DNA of 57,985 bases, from assembly GCF_016907955.1 (NCBI RefSeq), contig NZ_JAFBCX010000030.1, positions 1 through 57,985 of the forward strand, written 5' to 3'. Source of the DNA: Lentzea nigeriaca. Its GTDB lineage: Bacteria > Actinomycetota > Actinomycetes > Mycobacteriales > Pseudonocardiaceae. The notes below the pieces were generated by a model. The model did no database searches. It worked only from the letters and a program-made list of their open reading frames with translations, and was not told where the DNA came from. Every line of letters begins with the position of its first letter. Position 1 is the first letter of the stretch. Of the stretch, positions 17,450 through 26,143 are shown one piece after another. The position numbers were made by a program, and so were the translations under genes.

Positions 17450-17690
17450 CTGGTCGCCTTGCTGACCGTGGACGACGGGGCGACCGGCAACGACGTTCGA
17501 TCGTGGCTGGTCAAGCCGGAGAAGCCGATTACCTCGTTCGTGCGCAAGATCCACGGAATCAGCAACGAGGACGTGGCGAACTGCCCGCCGTGGACCTCGG
17601 TTGCGGCGGAGGTCGAGTCGCTGCTGTCCGGGCGGACGCTGATCGCCGCTGTGGCGGACTACCTGCTCGCGCGGCAGTTCATCTCCGCCC
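17450..17690 (+). pseudogene. DEDD exonuclease (RNase T/DnaQ-like) remnant
   Basis: The plus frame contains VRSWLVKPEKPITSFVRKIH, GISNEDVANCPPW and ESLLSGRTLIAAV, matching the middle of DnaQ/RNase T exonucleases (normally HGI.DE.V....PF..V and LVAHN). The first catalytic motif (DxE) and the third (HxAxxD) are missing, so no activity is expected. Confidence 0.55.
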
Positions 17691-18062
17691 ACACGACTTT
17701 GCTCGTCGTGGTCACGTTGAAGCCCCATCCGCGGGACAGCTGATCCACGAGAACCAAGCCACGACCACGTTCCCCGGCCACCCCCGAAACCCGCAATCGA
17801 GGGAGATGCGTCCGGTCGCCGTCTTCAACGTCGATGTGCAGCAACGAGTTCGGCAGATGGCACAACCGGAGGCTGATGGGCGGCTGGCCGTGGTCGTAGG
17901 CGTTGCTGACCAGTTCTGTGACAAGCAACTCGGCGTCCTCCACGCAGTCGGTGTCCAGATGGGACAGTGCCTGCCGCACAGATCGCCGAGTGGTGGTGTC
18001 GCATCGCTGCTCAGGTCCAAGTCCAGGACAAACCCGCGATGCCCGGTGGAAGAGGCTGTCAC
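17659..18062 (-). pseudogene. RsbW-like anti-sigma-factor ATPase with a frameshift
   Basis: The minus strand has a good GGAGG before GTG 18062 and reads GHRGFVLDLDLSSDA. It then needs a one-base correction near 18010-18018 to continue as TTTRRSVRQALSHLD, ELLVTELVSNAYDHG (the ATP-binding N-box) and GRGLVLVDQLSRGWG. The product would be a 130-residue HATPase_c regulator. Either a recent single-base deletion or a sequencing error explains the break. Everything else in the domain is well preserved, so it may have died recently. Confidence 0.65.
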
Positions 18063-18176
18063 AAGTCCCTCCAGGTTTTCGGTGCATGCGCGGGCCTATA
18101 TGCCGTGTACCCGACTGCGGCCGGTCAACACGCATCACGAGCTGTCGCCCGTGATGGCGCGCAGTACTGTCAGGTG

Positions 18177-18407
18177 ATGACCGATGAACAGGGTGGCCCC
18201 GCTCTCCAACCGACGCTGTCCGAGTGGCTCAAAGCCCGCGAGGAGACAGCGCGCCATCTGGCCGCAGGTGCCACGCCACCCGTCGACGCGCGGTGGGTCC
18301 AGTTGCTCGCTGACCTGCTCGCCACCGAGCGTTCGTGGCAGGACCAGTACACCGAACTCATCGCACTCGGCAGCACGGATGGGCAGTTTCCCTCGTCCAA
18401 CCGCTGA
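18177..18407 (+). CDS. Small hypothetical protein
   Basis: 76 residues, helical and charged (PTLSEWLKAREETARHL, LADLLATERSWQDQYTELIA). The ATG at 18177 overlaps a GTG and only a weak AGG precedes it. It resembles short orphan actinomycete proteins. No function is assigned. Confidence 0.5.
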   Translation: MTDEQGGPALQPTLSEWLKAREETARHLAAGATPPVDARWVQLLADLLATERSWQDQYTELIALGSTDGQFPSSNR

Positions 18408-18894
18408 GGCTCGCCGACACCCACCATCGCGAAGAGGTGTAGTGTCGAGGATGGGGTCGATGCGTTTCGCATCCCCAGTCATCCACGCGCCGTGCAGTCA
18501 CTCCGGTTACGCATCACTCGCGACGACCACGCACGAGACGCGAAGAAAGCTGCAACGATGAGAAATTCTTCTTTGCCCTGTCCCCGAACGGAAAGCACCC
18601 AGTGACCCTGCACCCTGCGTACCAGCTGTTCAGCCATCCCGAGACGCATGACCCAGTTGCGACATCCAGTTCGCCCGAGCCTGAACAGCCGTCCTGGACG
18701 AACCTGTTCCAGGAACCTGTGCCGACCCAGCGAGGTTCCTCAGAGCGCTGAGAGCACGTTCGCGATCTTTCACGTGAGCTCCCTGCGTTCTGCGCCCAGC
18801 GCGTCCACATCGATCCTTCCGGCGACAACCGCTTCGGCGACGGCGCTGAGGTGCTGGTGCCAGCTTCTCGAGCAGCGGCACCGAGCACCGCACC
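18408..18894. other. Decayed region; fragment of an unidentified minus-strand gene end
   Basis: No intact gene. On the minus strand 18770-18863 encodes HQHLSAVAEAVVAGRIDVDA, LGAERREL and a stop in a third frame. That looks like the true tail of a regulator, not noise. Frames before and after it are broken. Confidence 0.4.
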
Positions 18895-19026
18895 AAACAA
18901 CACCGGCACCCCGGAGCTCAAAGCGTCCTCACCTGGACCTTCGCCCAGCACGAACCTCAGGTTCTCGAGGCACCGGCCTGTCGCGTTCGTGGCGTGTCGC
19001 GACTCGCCCCGCCCCGTGCCGTTCAT
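18895..19026 (-). pseudogene. GAF-domain remnant
   Basis: A minus-strand frame from ATG 19026 reads CLENLRFVLGEGPGEDALSS then GVPVLF. This is the LGEGPC.DA..GRPV signature of GAF domains in actinomycete GAF or GAF-ANTAR proteins, with the usual Cys replaced by Gly. Homology ends after about 44 residues. Confidence 0.5.
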
Positions 19027-19045
19027 GAGTGTCAGCTGAGCCCGC

Positions 19046-20002
19046 TCACTCCGCTGCTCGGACAGCGGTGCTCTTGAGCTTGCGGGCCAGGCGCTCCGGC
19101 CTCGGCCATCGCACGTCGGTGACCCAGCCGAGTCGTTCGAAGATCCGGATCAGGCGCGCGGAGACGTCGATCTGGCCCCGGCGAACCCCGTGGCGGGCGC
19201 AGGTGGGATCGGCGTGGTGGGAGTTGTGCCACGACTCGCCCATCGACAGGATCGCCAGGGGCCAGAAGTTCGCCGACTTGTCGCGTGCCTCGAACGGGCG
19301 ATCGCCGATCATGTGGCAGATCGAGTTGACCGACCAGGTCACGTGGTGCAATGCCGCGACCCGGACGAGTCCGGCCCAGAAGAACGCCGTCAGCGCACCC
19401 CACCAGCTCCACGTGATCAGCCCGCCGAGCACCGCGGGAGCGATCAGCGTCACCGCGGTCAACGCCGGGAACCACCGGTTGACCCGCTGCATGTCCGGAT
19501 CGGCGAGCAGGTCGGGGGCGAAGCGTGCGGCGTTGGTCAGTTCCCGCCGGAACATCCAGCCCATGTGGGCGTGCCAGAAACCCTTGGCCAGTGCGACGGC
19601 CGATGTGCCGTACAACCACGGCGAGTGCGGATCGCCCTCGCGGTCGGCGTAGGCGTGGTGCCGGCGGTGATCGGCGACCCAGCCGATGATCCGGCCCTGC
19701 ATCGCCATGCTGCCGGTCATCGCGAGCGCGATCCGCAAGGCGCGGCTGGCTTTGAAAGCGCCGTGGGTGAAGTAGCGGTGGAAGCCGACCGTCACGCCAA
19801 GACACGTCAAGGTGTAGAAGAAGACGGCGATCCCGACGTCCGCCCAGCCGAGGCCCCAGCCCCACGCCAGCGGCACGGCGGCGACGAGGGCCACGGCCGG
19901 GATGACCGCGAAGAGCTTCACCAGGAACATCTCGAACGGGGTCTTCTCGCCCGAGAACATCGGTTGTGGTCCAACCTGAACTCGGGGAACTGATGTGCTC
20001 AC
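19046..20002 (-). CDS. Acyl-CoA/acyl-lipid desaturase (delta-9 type)
   Basis: 318 residues with the three di-iron histidine boxes HRYFTH, HRRHH and HNSHH and four hydrophobic stretches, as in membrane stearoyl-CoA desaturases. It introduces a double bond into acyl chains and raises membrane fluidity. I chose the GTG at 20002 because GGAGG lies eight bases before it; the frame extends open to 20128 without a better site. The cold-shock gene lies immediately upstream on the same strand, which suggests a shared cold response, though a terminator separates them. Confidence 0.88.
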   Translation of the reverse strand: MSTSVPRVQVGPQPMFSGEKTPFEMFLVKLFAVIPAVALVAAVPLAWGWGLGWADVGIAVFFYTLTCLGVTVGFHRYFTHGAFKASRALRIALAMTGSMAMQGRIIGWVADHRRHHAYADREGDPHSPWLYGTSAVALAKGFWHAHMGWMFRRELTNAARFAPDLLADPDMQRVNRWFPALTAVTLIAPAVLGGLITWSWWGALTAFFWAGLVRVAALHHVTWSVNSICHMIGDRPFEARDKSANFWPLAILSMGESWHNSHHADPTCARHGVRRGQIDVSARLIRIFERLGWVTDVRWPRPERLARKLKSTAVRAAE

Positions 20003-20150
20003 GCCACGAACCTCCAGAACGGCAGCCGCATCTCCGCCGCCGGGGTCTGGGGCGATCGGGGTAGGTGACTCGGAAGTAATGGCTACCCCGGTCGTGGTGG
20101 TGACGAAACCCCACGTCACTTCATCCACAGTGGACGGTACCGGGCGCGGT

Positions 20151-20181
20151 CGGCGGCCGGTTGCGCGAGAACCGGCCGCCG
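20151..20181 (-). terminator. Terminator after the cold-shock gene
   Basis: A 12-bp perfect stem (20151-20162 with 20170-20181) with a seven-base loop lies 13 bases past the stop of the cold-shock gene on the minus strand. It separates that gene from the desaturase. Confidence 0.7.
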
Positions 20182-20194
20182 GTTCGTCAGCCGG

Positions 20195-20398
20195 TCAGAG
20201 CACGCGCACAGAGACCGCTCGCGGTCCCTTGTCGCCCTCGCCGATCTCGAACTCCACTGGCTGGTTGTCCGGGATGCCCTGGAAGGCGTAGCCACTCACC
20301 TCGGAGTGGTGCAGGAACAGGTCCGGCCCACCGTTCTCGGGCGCGATGAAGCCGAAACCCTTGCTACCACTGAACCACTTGACGGTACCTCGGTTCAT
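20195..20398 (-). CDS. Cold-shock protein (CspA family)
   Basis: 67 residues forming one cold-shock OB-fold: GTVKWFSGSKGFGFIAPENG carries RNP1 (KGFGFI) and DLFLHHSEV is RNP2. These bind single-stranded RNA/DNA and act as an RNA chaperone. AAGGAG is well placed. The ATG overlaps the stop of the upstream gene (20395..20772) as ATGA, an unusual coupling for a csp gene. Confidence 0.95.
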   Translation of the reverse strand: MNRGTVKWFSGSKGFGFIAPENGGPDLFLHHSEVSGYAFQGIPDNQPVEFEIGEGDKGPRAVSVRVL

Positions 20399-20772
20399 GC
20401 ACGTGCTCCTTCCACAGGCCGGAACACGTCGAACGCCTCCGGGAAAGTCGGGGTGGTGTGCTGGTCGTGCCTCGGGACCGCGCCGCAGGAGCCCGGTGGC
20501 AGTGTTGCCAGGCCGAGCATGGACAGCAGTTCACGGCAGTCGCCCGCATCGCGAGCGTGTTCCGCCACTCGTCTGGCGGCCTGGCGTTGTTGGACGATTT
20601 CCGCTCGTTCCGCGGACAGTCTTGCTTCGGCGAAATCGACGGCTGCGCGGGATCTGGAAGGGGGAGGCTGGCTGTCCGGCAACAAGCCGGTGCTCCTGTC
20701 TCCGGCCGGAGGACCACCGGACCGGACGGGATCGGGGACCGCGTCGGCCGGATGCCGTCGGCTGGACCCCAA
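20395..20772 (-). CDS. Small actinomycete protein coupled to the cold-shock gene
   Basis: 125 residues if the TTG at 20772 is the start; no better start exists in frame. The first third is low-complexity. The middle, RLSAERAEIVQQRQAARRVA then EHARDAGDCRELLSMLGL, is a helical pattern seen in small actinomycete proteins next to csp genes. It ends in a 4-base overlap with the csp ATG, so translation of csp may depend on it. The N-terminus is uncertain. Confidence 0.5.
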   Translation of the reverse strand: MGSSRRHPADAVPDPVRSGGPPAGDRSTGLLPDSQPPPSRSRAAVDFAEARLSAERAEIVQQRQAARRVAEHARDAGDCRELLSMLGLATLPPGSCGAVPRHDQHTTPTFPEAFDVFRPVEGARA

Positions 20773-21201
20773 CCCGTCCCACAGTAGCCGAATCTCTCAT
20801 GCCGTGGGTCGGAGCCGGCTACAGGTTGCCACCAGGTCATCGAGCCCGTGTCGCCACACAGGTCGCACTGATGATCACGCTCCACGATGGTTGGCGTGAC
20901 AGCCACGGTTCCGGCCCGAGAAACCCCGTCATCAGAACGGGTGAGGCACTGAACGGTTCGCCGCCGCTGTCCACCGGCGCTCAGGCCCTGGAAATCGTTC
21001 GCTCCCGTCTCCTCGGTTTGAATGCACGGTGTGGACGGGGTATCCCGGCGTCGCCGGGTCCGAGTTCTGCTGGACGCGGTCAGGTCCGCGCGAATGGTCT
21101 GGCAGGCTGAGCGTTGTCGTTGAGCAGCCAGCGGCCGCGTGGATCCGGTAGCGCGGTGCGGGTCCGTCCCCGGCGGCCCGCACCGCGCCCGCCACACCAG
21201 T

Positions 21202-21984
21202 TCAGCTCTTCCTGACCGAGGCGAGCATGCTCCGCACGATCTCGCGCAGCTTGATGTTCTGGGTCTGCGAGCGCTCGACCAGCATCGCGAATGCCTCGTC
21301 GGCGCTGCAGCCGTGCACGGCCATCAACATGCCCTTGGCCTGATCGATCTCGGCGCGGGAGTGCAACGCGGTTTCCAGCTGCGTCAACCGGTTGCGGGTG
21401 TTCTGCCACAACTGGGAACTGGTGATCGCGGTACACACAACGGTGGTGAACAACCGCATTAAGCTCTCGTCGAACGGGTCGAACGCGGTGTCGGTGACGC
21501 TGTACAGGTTCAACGACCCGACCAGCTTGTCACCATCAGCGCTGGTCACCAGCAGCGGCACGGACAGATAGGCGCAGATGTCGAGTCGGCGGGCCGTGGC
21601 CTCGAACTCAGGCCACGCGTCGAGGTGCTGGCCCACCACCGCGCGGACGGCCTTCCGCTCGGTCGCGGCCTGCAGGCAGGGACCGCGATCGGCGCCGTAC
21701 TGCACCTGGTCGGCCTCGATGAGGCGGTCCTCGGTCGCCGCCGCGGTGTAGACACCGTCTTCGGTCACCACGGTTATGGTGACGCCATCGGCGTCGAGGA
21801 TGGCCCGCATGGCGCTGTCGGCAAGCCGGTTGAGCACCTCGTCGAGTGGCTCGGTGAGAGTGAGGACCTCACGTAGGGCCTCGAGCGCGTCGGCGGCCTC
21901 GTCGAGCCGTTCGACCGGGTCCGGACGCCCGTCGTCGAGGGTGTCCTGCTCGTCGTCAGCACTCCGCGCCTCGGATCGCTCCAT
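21202..21984 (-). CDS. GAF and ANTAR domain regulator
   Basis: 260 residues: an acidic N-terminus, a GAF sensor domain (about 35-180, with YGADRGPCLQAATERKAVRA) and a C-terminal ANTAR RNA-binding domain (about 195-255, IDQAKGMLMAVHGCSADEAF). ANTAR proteins bind paired hexaloop RNA hairpins and act as antiterminators. AAGG stands upstream of ATG 21984. The GAF ligand is unknown. A second, dead GAF fragment lies at 18.9 kb. Confidence 0.88.
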   Translation of the reverse strand: MERSEARSADDEQDTLDDGRPDPVERLDEAADALEALREVLTLTEPLDEVLNRLADSAMRAILDADGVTITVVTEDGVYTAAATEDRLIEADQVQYGADRGPCLQAATERKAVRAVVGQHLDAWPEFEATARRLDICAYLSVPLLVTSADGDKLVGSLNLYSVTDTAFDPFDESLMRLFTTVVCTAITSSQLWQNTRNRLTQLETALHSRAEIDQAKGMLMAVHGCSADEAFAMLVERSQTQNIKLREIVRSMLASVRKS

Positions 21985-22251
21985 GCTCGCTGCCTTCTGT
22001 CGGCCTCAGTGGTGAGGCGGCGATGTGATGGGCAGATCGTAGAACTGCGGTGCGATGAACTGATCCACGAAACCGCACGGCATCAGGAGAATCCGGTGGC
22101 GCGGCCGGCGCGCCGGATGGACGCCAGAGCGGTCGGCAGCGCTCGAAGCGCTGCAACAGCTCTGGCCTTCATCCTCGTGGCAGCGTCGTGGCCGCGAGTC
22201 GTGGTGGCCCGGTCTGCCCGGTCACACACCCGCAGAGGCGGGTACGGCTCG

Positions 22252-22596
22252 TCAGGGTTGTGCGGGCGGCGTCTGGGAATTGAGGTTCCTGGCTTCGTCG
22301 AGCTGGTCTTCCAGGGTGACGATGCGGCAGGCGGCGTCCAGGCCGATGCCCTCGTCGACCAGTGCCCGGACTCGGGCGGCCAGCCGGAGCTGTGTGCGCG
22401 AGTACCGGCGATGCCCGCCGGCGGAGCGTTGCGGTTCGATGAGCTTCGCCTCGTCGAGGCTGCGCAGGAATGCCGCGGTGGTGCCGAGCATGTCCGCGGC
22501 GCGGCCCATGGTGTAGGCGGGGTAGTGGTCGTCGTCGAGGTTGTCGGCCGCGGTGTGCGGCTGGGTGGGTTCTGGCTGGGGTGTCTCTGGGGTCAT
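22252..22596 (-). CDS. MerR-like helix-turn-helix regulator
   Basis: 114 residues. After a disordered start comes YTMGRAADMLGTTAAFLRSL and SAGGHRRYSRTQL, a MerR-type winged helix, then a helix ILEDQL-like segment (RIVTLEDQLDEARNLN). No metal-binding cysteines are present. Short MerR proteins of this kind recur near GAF-ANTAR and cold-shock genes in actinomycetes, as here. Confidence 0.85.
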   Translation of the reverse strand: MTPETPQPEPTQPHTAADNLDDDHYPAYTMGRAADMLGTTAAFLRSLDEAKLIEPQRSAGGHRRYSRTQLRLAARVRALVDEGIGLDAACRIVTLEDQLDEARNLNSQTPPAQP

Positions 22597-23339
22597 CGCG
22601 CCTTCACATCACGAGGGGCCCCGATGCGTGATAGCACCGGGGCCCCAAGGGTTTGTGGGTTTCACTTCCATCAGCCGGCCGTGAGGCCGACTCCTTCTGT
22701 CCGCATCACCCGCGCCGAAGGCGCGTACTGCGGGGATCGTTGCTTGTGCTTAACCGAAGACCACCTGCCAATCTCGATGGAACTGCGGTACCCGCCCGGC
22801 GAAGTTCAGCCGGAGGCGGGCGATCCGATGGCGTGCAACCCTTCCCTTCTCCTCTGGTACCTGACTCTTCTGTTCTTGCGCGGCCGTCGGCGCCGGGCCT
22901 CGTGCACCCGCCGTTCATGCTCGCCGAATGGCCTCGGTGGCTCGCCGGAGCCCGTGCTGCAAATCGGCCCCGGCAAGCCACCGTCTGGCACTGCGGTACT
23001 GCGTCTTGCACTTGCGGCTGTCGGCTCCGGGGTCGTGCGTACTGCGGTCGTGCTTCCGGTATTGCCCTGCCGACTGCCCTTGGTCGCCCTGCCTGAACCT
23101 CTTACTGCTGGTCGGTTCCGGCTCGTTCGACCGTCCTGCTCTGACTCACGGGTAGTTCGTCATCTCCCGTGCCGATATGACGTTCTCTTTCTCGAGTCGT
23201 GAAGGACCCTACATGCCGGGGGAGGTGAATGTCTACCTCCGCGAGTACAGGTTTGCTCGACCAGGTGACATAGGCCTGCTGACTGTGGCCTGTACCGGTT
23301 GCCGATACGGCGTGCCGGGGGACACATCCAAGCTGCGCT
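22597..23339. other. Long non-coding stretch with one GC palindrome
   Basis: A stem made of GGGGCCCCG (22615-22623) and CGGGGCCCC (22638-22646) lies just upstream of the MerR gene. From there to 23339 the sequence is pyrimidine-rich on the plus strand, with several CTGCGGTACTG-like stretches. It has no frame with family character. It ends at the truncated glycosyltransferase. Confidence 0.45.
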
Positions 23340-23411
23340 CTAGCCCGCGGTCTGGCGGCCGCGAACGCCGAGCAGTACCTCGCCCAGCGGGTCCGCTGGG
23401 GAACCGGGGCG

Positions 23412-23864
23412 ATGCAGGTGCTGCCGTGGTTGGCCCACGGCGCGGCGATCTGGGTCGCGGTCAATGCCGTCATCCTCACCGCCGCGGTGCACCGGATCCG
23501 CCGACAGCGCTTCGGCGCCGAACGCCGCGCCGCCGTGCGCTTCGAACGCACCGGAACCATCACCGTCGACGGCGCGCTCTGCCAGATCCGCGACGTGTCA
23601 CTCACCGGGGCCTCCATCGCCGCCCCCGACCGGCTGCCGGCACCGGGACAGCAGGTGCACGTCCGACTCCGCCTCGGCAACACCACGATCAGCATGCCCG
23701 CCACCGTCCAATCCACCGTCGGTGACGACCGTCAGATCGCCGGCCTGAACTTCTCCACCATCAGCGCCACCCAGCAGGCCGAGCTCGCCCTCGCCCTGTT
23801 CGCCACGGGCAGCATCCCCACCCTCACACCAACCCGGCCCACGGCCGAACAGCACGCTGCGTAG
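23412..23864 (+). CDS. PilZ-domain protein, probably the tail of a deleted cellulose-synthase-like glycosyltransferase
   Basis: 150 residues from ATG 23412: one transmembrane helix (WVAVNAVILTAAVH) then a PilZ domain with the c-di-GMP motif RAAVR and DVSLTG. Upstream the same frame, open from 23283, reads LAQRVRWGTGAMQVL, containing the Q..RW motif of BcsA-like GT2 glycosyltransferases. The GT2 catalytic core is absent, and the membrane segments normally lying between Q..RW and PilZ are shortened. A c-di-GMP-binding stump may still be expressed, but no ribosome binding site is evident. Confidence 0.6.
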   Translation: MQVLPWLAHGAAIWVAVNAVILTAAVHRIRRQRFGAERRAAVRFERTGTITVDGALCQIRDVSLTGASIAAPDRLPAPGQQVHVRLRLGNTTISMPATVQSTVGDDRQIAGLNFSTISATQQAELALALFATGSIPTLTPTRPTAEQHAA

Positions 23865-24212
23865 CAGAGGCTCGTCCACCCGCCGGCGGACTCCCTCGCA
23901 AGGCCGATCCCCGCCCAGAGCCCACCCGTCCACGACCCGCGTGCCGAGGTCTTCCTCTGTCCATTGTGGAGATAGAGCTGTCGGCCTGATTTCCATCCGC
24001 CTGGCCGAGCGCAAATGTTGAACCGGTCTGCCCACCTTCGCGCAGTTGTGGACGGCGATCAGAAGGAATCCGCTCCCACTCCGTGCTGCCAAGGCTCATC
24101 GGCGCTGCCTCGCCTGAGGCCAGCGTGCATGCTCGGCGACATAGAGCGGATATAACGGAGTTGCAGTCGCGGCTGCGCACCGGGCTCCTGGCACCGCTCG
24201 ACAACGGTGACG
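23865..24212. other. No recognisable gene
   Basis: Nearly 350 bases between the PilZ stump and the convergent membrane-protein gene. Only short overlapping frames are present and no terminator-like stem was seen. Confidence 0.4.
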
Positions 24213-25643
24213 CTATGCCGTGTTCGTCTGCCCTATTGCTCGCCGCAGCGCGGTTTCCATCGCCACACGGCGCGGGTCGCGGAACGGGACGGGCCGTAGC
24301 ACCGAGTCCAGCCGCTCGAACACCGGCCGCTTCCAGCTCCGGAAGTGCACGACCGCCTGGAAAATCGCTCCCATCTCCGTACTCGTGCTGAGCGACCTCC
24401 CCGTCTGGAGCCCGTCGAGGATGGTCGTCGTCCCGGCTTCTCCCCGTTTCCTGCGCAACGCCGCTCGGTACGTCAGAGACAGGTTGCCGACCTGCCTGTC
24501 CGAGTCCGTCAGGTACGGAGGCAATCTCCTGTTCTTCGGCAGTCTCTTGTGAGCCTCTTCACGGAACTTCTCGTAGTCCTCCTCGTCCATGGGCACGAGG
24601 AGGACCAACCTCTCCGGCGGCAATGTCGTCATCGCCTCTTTCAGTTCCCATAACGTCCCCTCGCCCATGCCGAGCGAGATGACCGCCAGCCGCGCCTTTG
24701 CCATGAGCGCCTGTACCGGCGCCTGCCACCCGTCGAACGGCAGATAGAACCGCTCTGCTCCCACCCTCGGCAACGCCTCCGTCGGATCACCCACCGCGAT
24801 CACGCGCCCGTACTGCTTCAGCACCTCGACGAGCTGCTCTTCCTCGCTCGCGCCGGAGATCAGGAAGTGGGACAGAAACGGCGTCCCGGCGCGGGGATAA
24901 GCCCGGTCGAGGAACCCGTCCTCCATGAACCACCGCAGGTACAGCACGAAATCCTGCTCCAGCTGGTAGTTGGTGAGGATCTTCACGAAGTGTCGGCGCC
25001 CCCGGCGCACCAGATTCAGCCCGGCGACGTGGACTGGCCCGGACAGCACTACGGCCATTGGCGTGATCTCCGTGTACGGCAACGGCGCCGCGGTGAGCAA
25101 GTCGATCGTGAGGTACCCGCTCAACGCCACACACACCGCGCTGATGGCCGTTCCGGCCACGATCAAGGCCGCGCCTGCCGCTCGTGACTGCGCCTTGCGC
25201 GGATCGCGCTTCTTCGTGCGTTTGCCAAGCCCCTTGGCGGGCAGGTGCCGTTCGCGTGCGAGGCGGATCGAGACGTAGACCGCCGCCGCCGTGGCGCCGC
25301 TGACGAGTGTCCCCAGCACCTCGAGGTTCCGGCTTGACGACCTGCCCACGAACGACAGCGTGTGGCCCCACAGATGCCAGTCCTGTGAGGCCAGCCAAGC
25401 CATTCCGGCGAGCATCACGGCGCCGGTCGCCGCTTTCAATGTGCCGGACACGATGCCGGCCTTTCCGATCCCGATGTGTTCCTCTGCGGACCTTGGCGGG
25501 GACATGGAGAACGGAGCCGGCCCGCCCGCAACCATCCTGCGGCCGGCCTGGATCCGGAAGAGGCCGACGAACAGGGCGTCCGCTGCGAAGACGTTCCACA
25601 CGCAGGCACCGATGGCGATCAGACCGAACCCGATGACGTCCAC
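24213..25643 (-). CDS. Membrane protein with a predicted nucleotide-sensing (SLOG/TIR-like) cytosolic domain
   Basis: 476 residues. There are four likely membrane helices (IGFGLIAIGACVWNVF, GAVMLAGMAWLA, VLGTLVSGATAAAVYV, AGAALIVAGTAISAVCVALS). A soluble part follows with DFVLYLRWFMEDGFLDRAY, EEEQLVEVLKQYGRVIAVGD, RLAVISLGMGEGTLWELKEA and PPERLVLLVPMDE. The alternating strands and helices resemble a Rossmannoid SLOG/TIR-like unit. I infer a membrane-anchored sensor or effector of a nucleotide signal. The start is uncertain: GTG 25643 opens the first helix, whereas the longer frame to 25817 runs into transposase debris. Confidence 0.6.
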   Translation of the reverse strand: MDVIGFGLIAIGACVWNVFAADALFVGLFRIQAGRRMVAGGPAPFSMSPPRSAEEHIGIGKAGIVSGTLKAATGAVMLAGMAWLASQDWHLWGHTLSFVGRSSSRNLEVLGTLVSGATAAAVYVSIRLARERHLPAKGLGKRTKKRDPRKAQSRAAGAALIVAGTAISAVCVALSGYLTIDLLTAAPLPYTEITPMAVVLSGPVHVAGLNLVRRGRRHFVKILTNYQLEQDFVLYLRWFMEDGFLDRAYPRAGTPFLSHFLISGASEEEQLVEVLKQYGRVIAVGDPTEALPRVGAERFYLPFDGWQAPVQALMAKARLAVISLGMGEGTLWELKEAMTTLPPERLVLLVPMDEEDYEKFREEAHKRLPKNRRLPPYLTDSDRQVGNLSLTYRAALRRKRGEAGTTTILDGLQTGRSLSTSTEMGAIFQAVVHFRSWKRPVFERLDSVLRPVPFRDPRRVAMETALRRAIGQTNTA

Positions 25644-25764
25644 CTGGTCACCGTGACAGGCCGGTTCGCGAGAGAGAACGGAAACAAGGTGATGTCGCCT
25701 GTTCGGCGCACCCCGGCCTGGACCCGACCGGCAACCGCTCGAACTCACGCAAAATCCTCGTCGG

Positions 25765-26011
25765 CTGCAGGAGCTGACCAACCGGCTGCTGGAGGCCGCG
25801 CTCAAGGGCGAGATCACCGATCACCTCGGCTATGACAAGCACGAACCCAATCTCGACCGGGCCGACATCAGTCAGCACGGTCTTGGGCCGGACGCCGTCA
25901 GGCGAGTTCCCGGTCCCGCGGCCGACCATCTCCACGTCCACCGACAAGGTGATCGAGGGCATGGTCGAATGGCAGAACCGGCCGCTGGACGCGATCTATC
26001 CGGTGATCTTC
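25765..26011 (+). mobile_element. Scrambled IS256-family transposase remnant
   Basis: Three pieces of one IS256-type transposase lie side by side. On the plus strand 25765-25849 reads LQELTNRLLEAALKGEITDH plus LGYDKHEP. On the minus strand 25849-25923 reads GRGTGNSPDGVRPKTVLTDV plus GPVEI, which should follow directly but is inverted. On the plus strand 25925-26011 reads TISTSTDKVIEGMVEWQNRP plus LDAIYPVIF. About 60 residues between the second and third pieces are lost, as is the DDE catalytic C-terminal half. Confidence 0.75.
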
Positions 26012-26143
26012 AGCACCCTCACCTGCTCAACGCCTAGGGACGTCGGGGGCGACCGGCGGGAACGTGAGCGGCTTCGGCGAACTGCACCCGTTTGGACGAC
26101 AACCGAGCATCGCCGCACATCAGACCCACTACGGTGAAGGCTT

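Noticed and set aside
22653..23096. Cys- and Arg-rich plus-strand frame
   Set aside because: No ribosome binding site, no recognisable domain, and three overlapping frames are equally open, so it looks like non-coding DNA.
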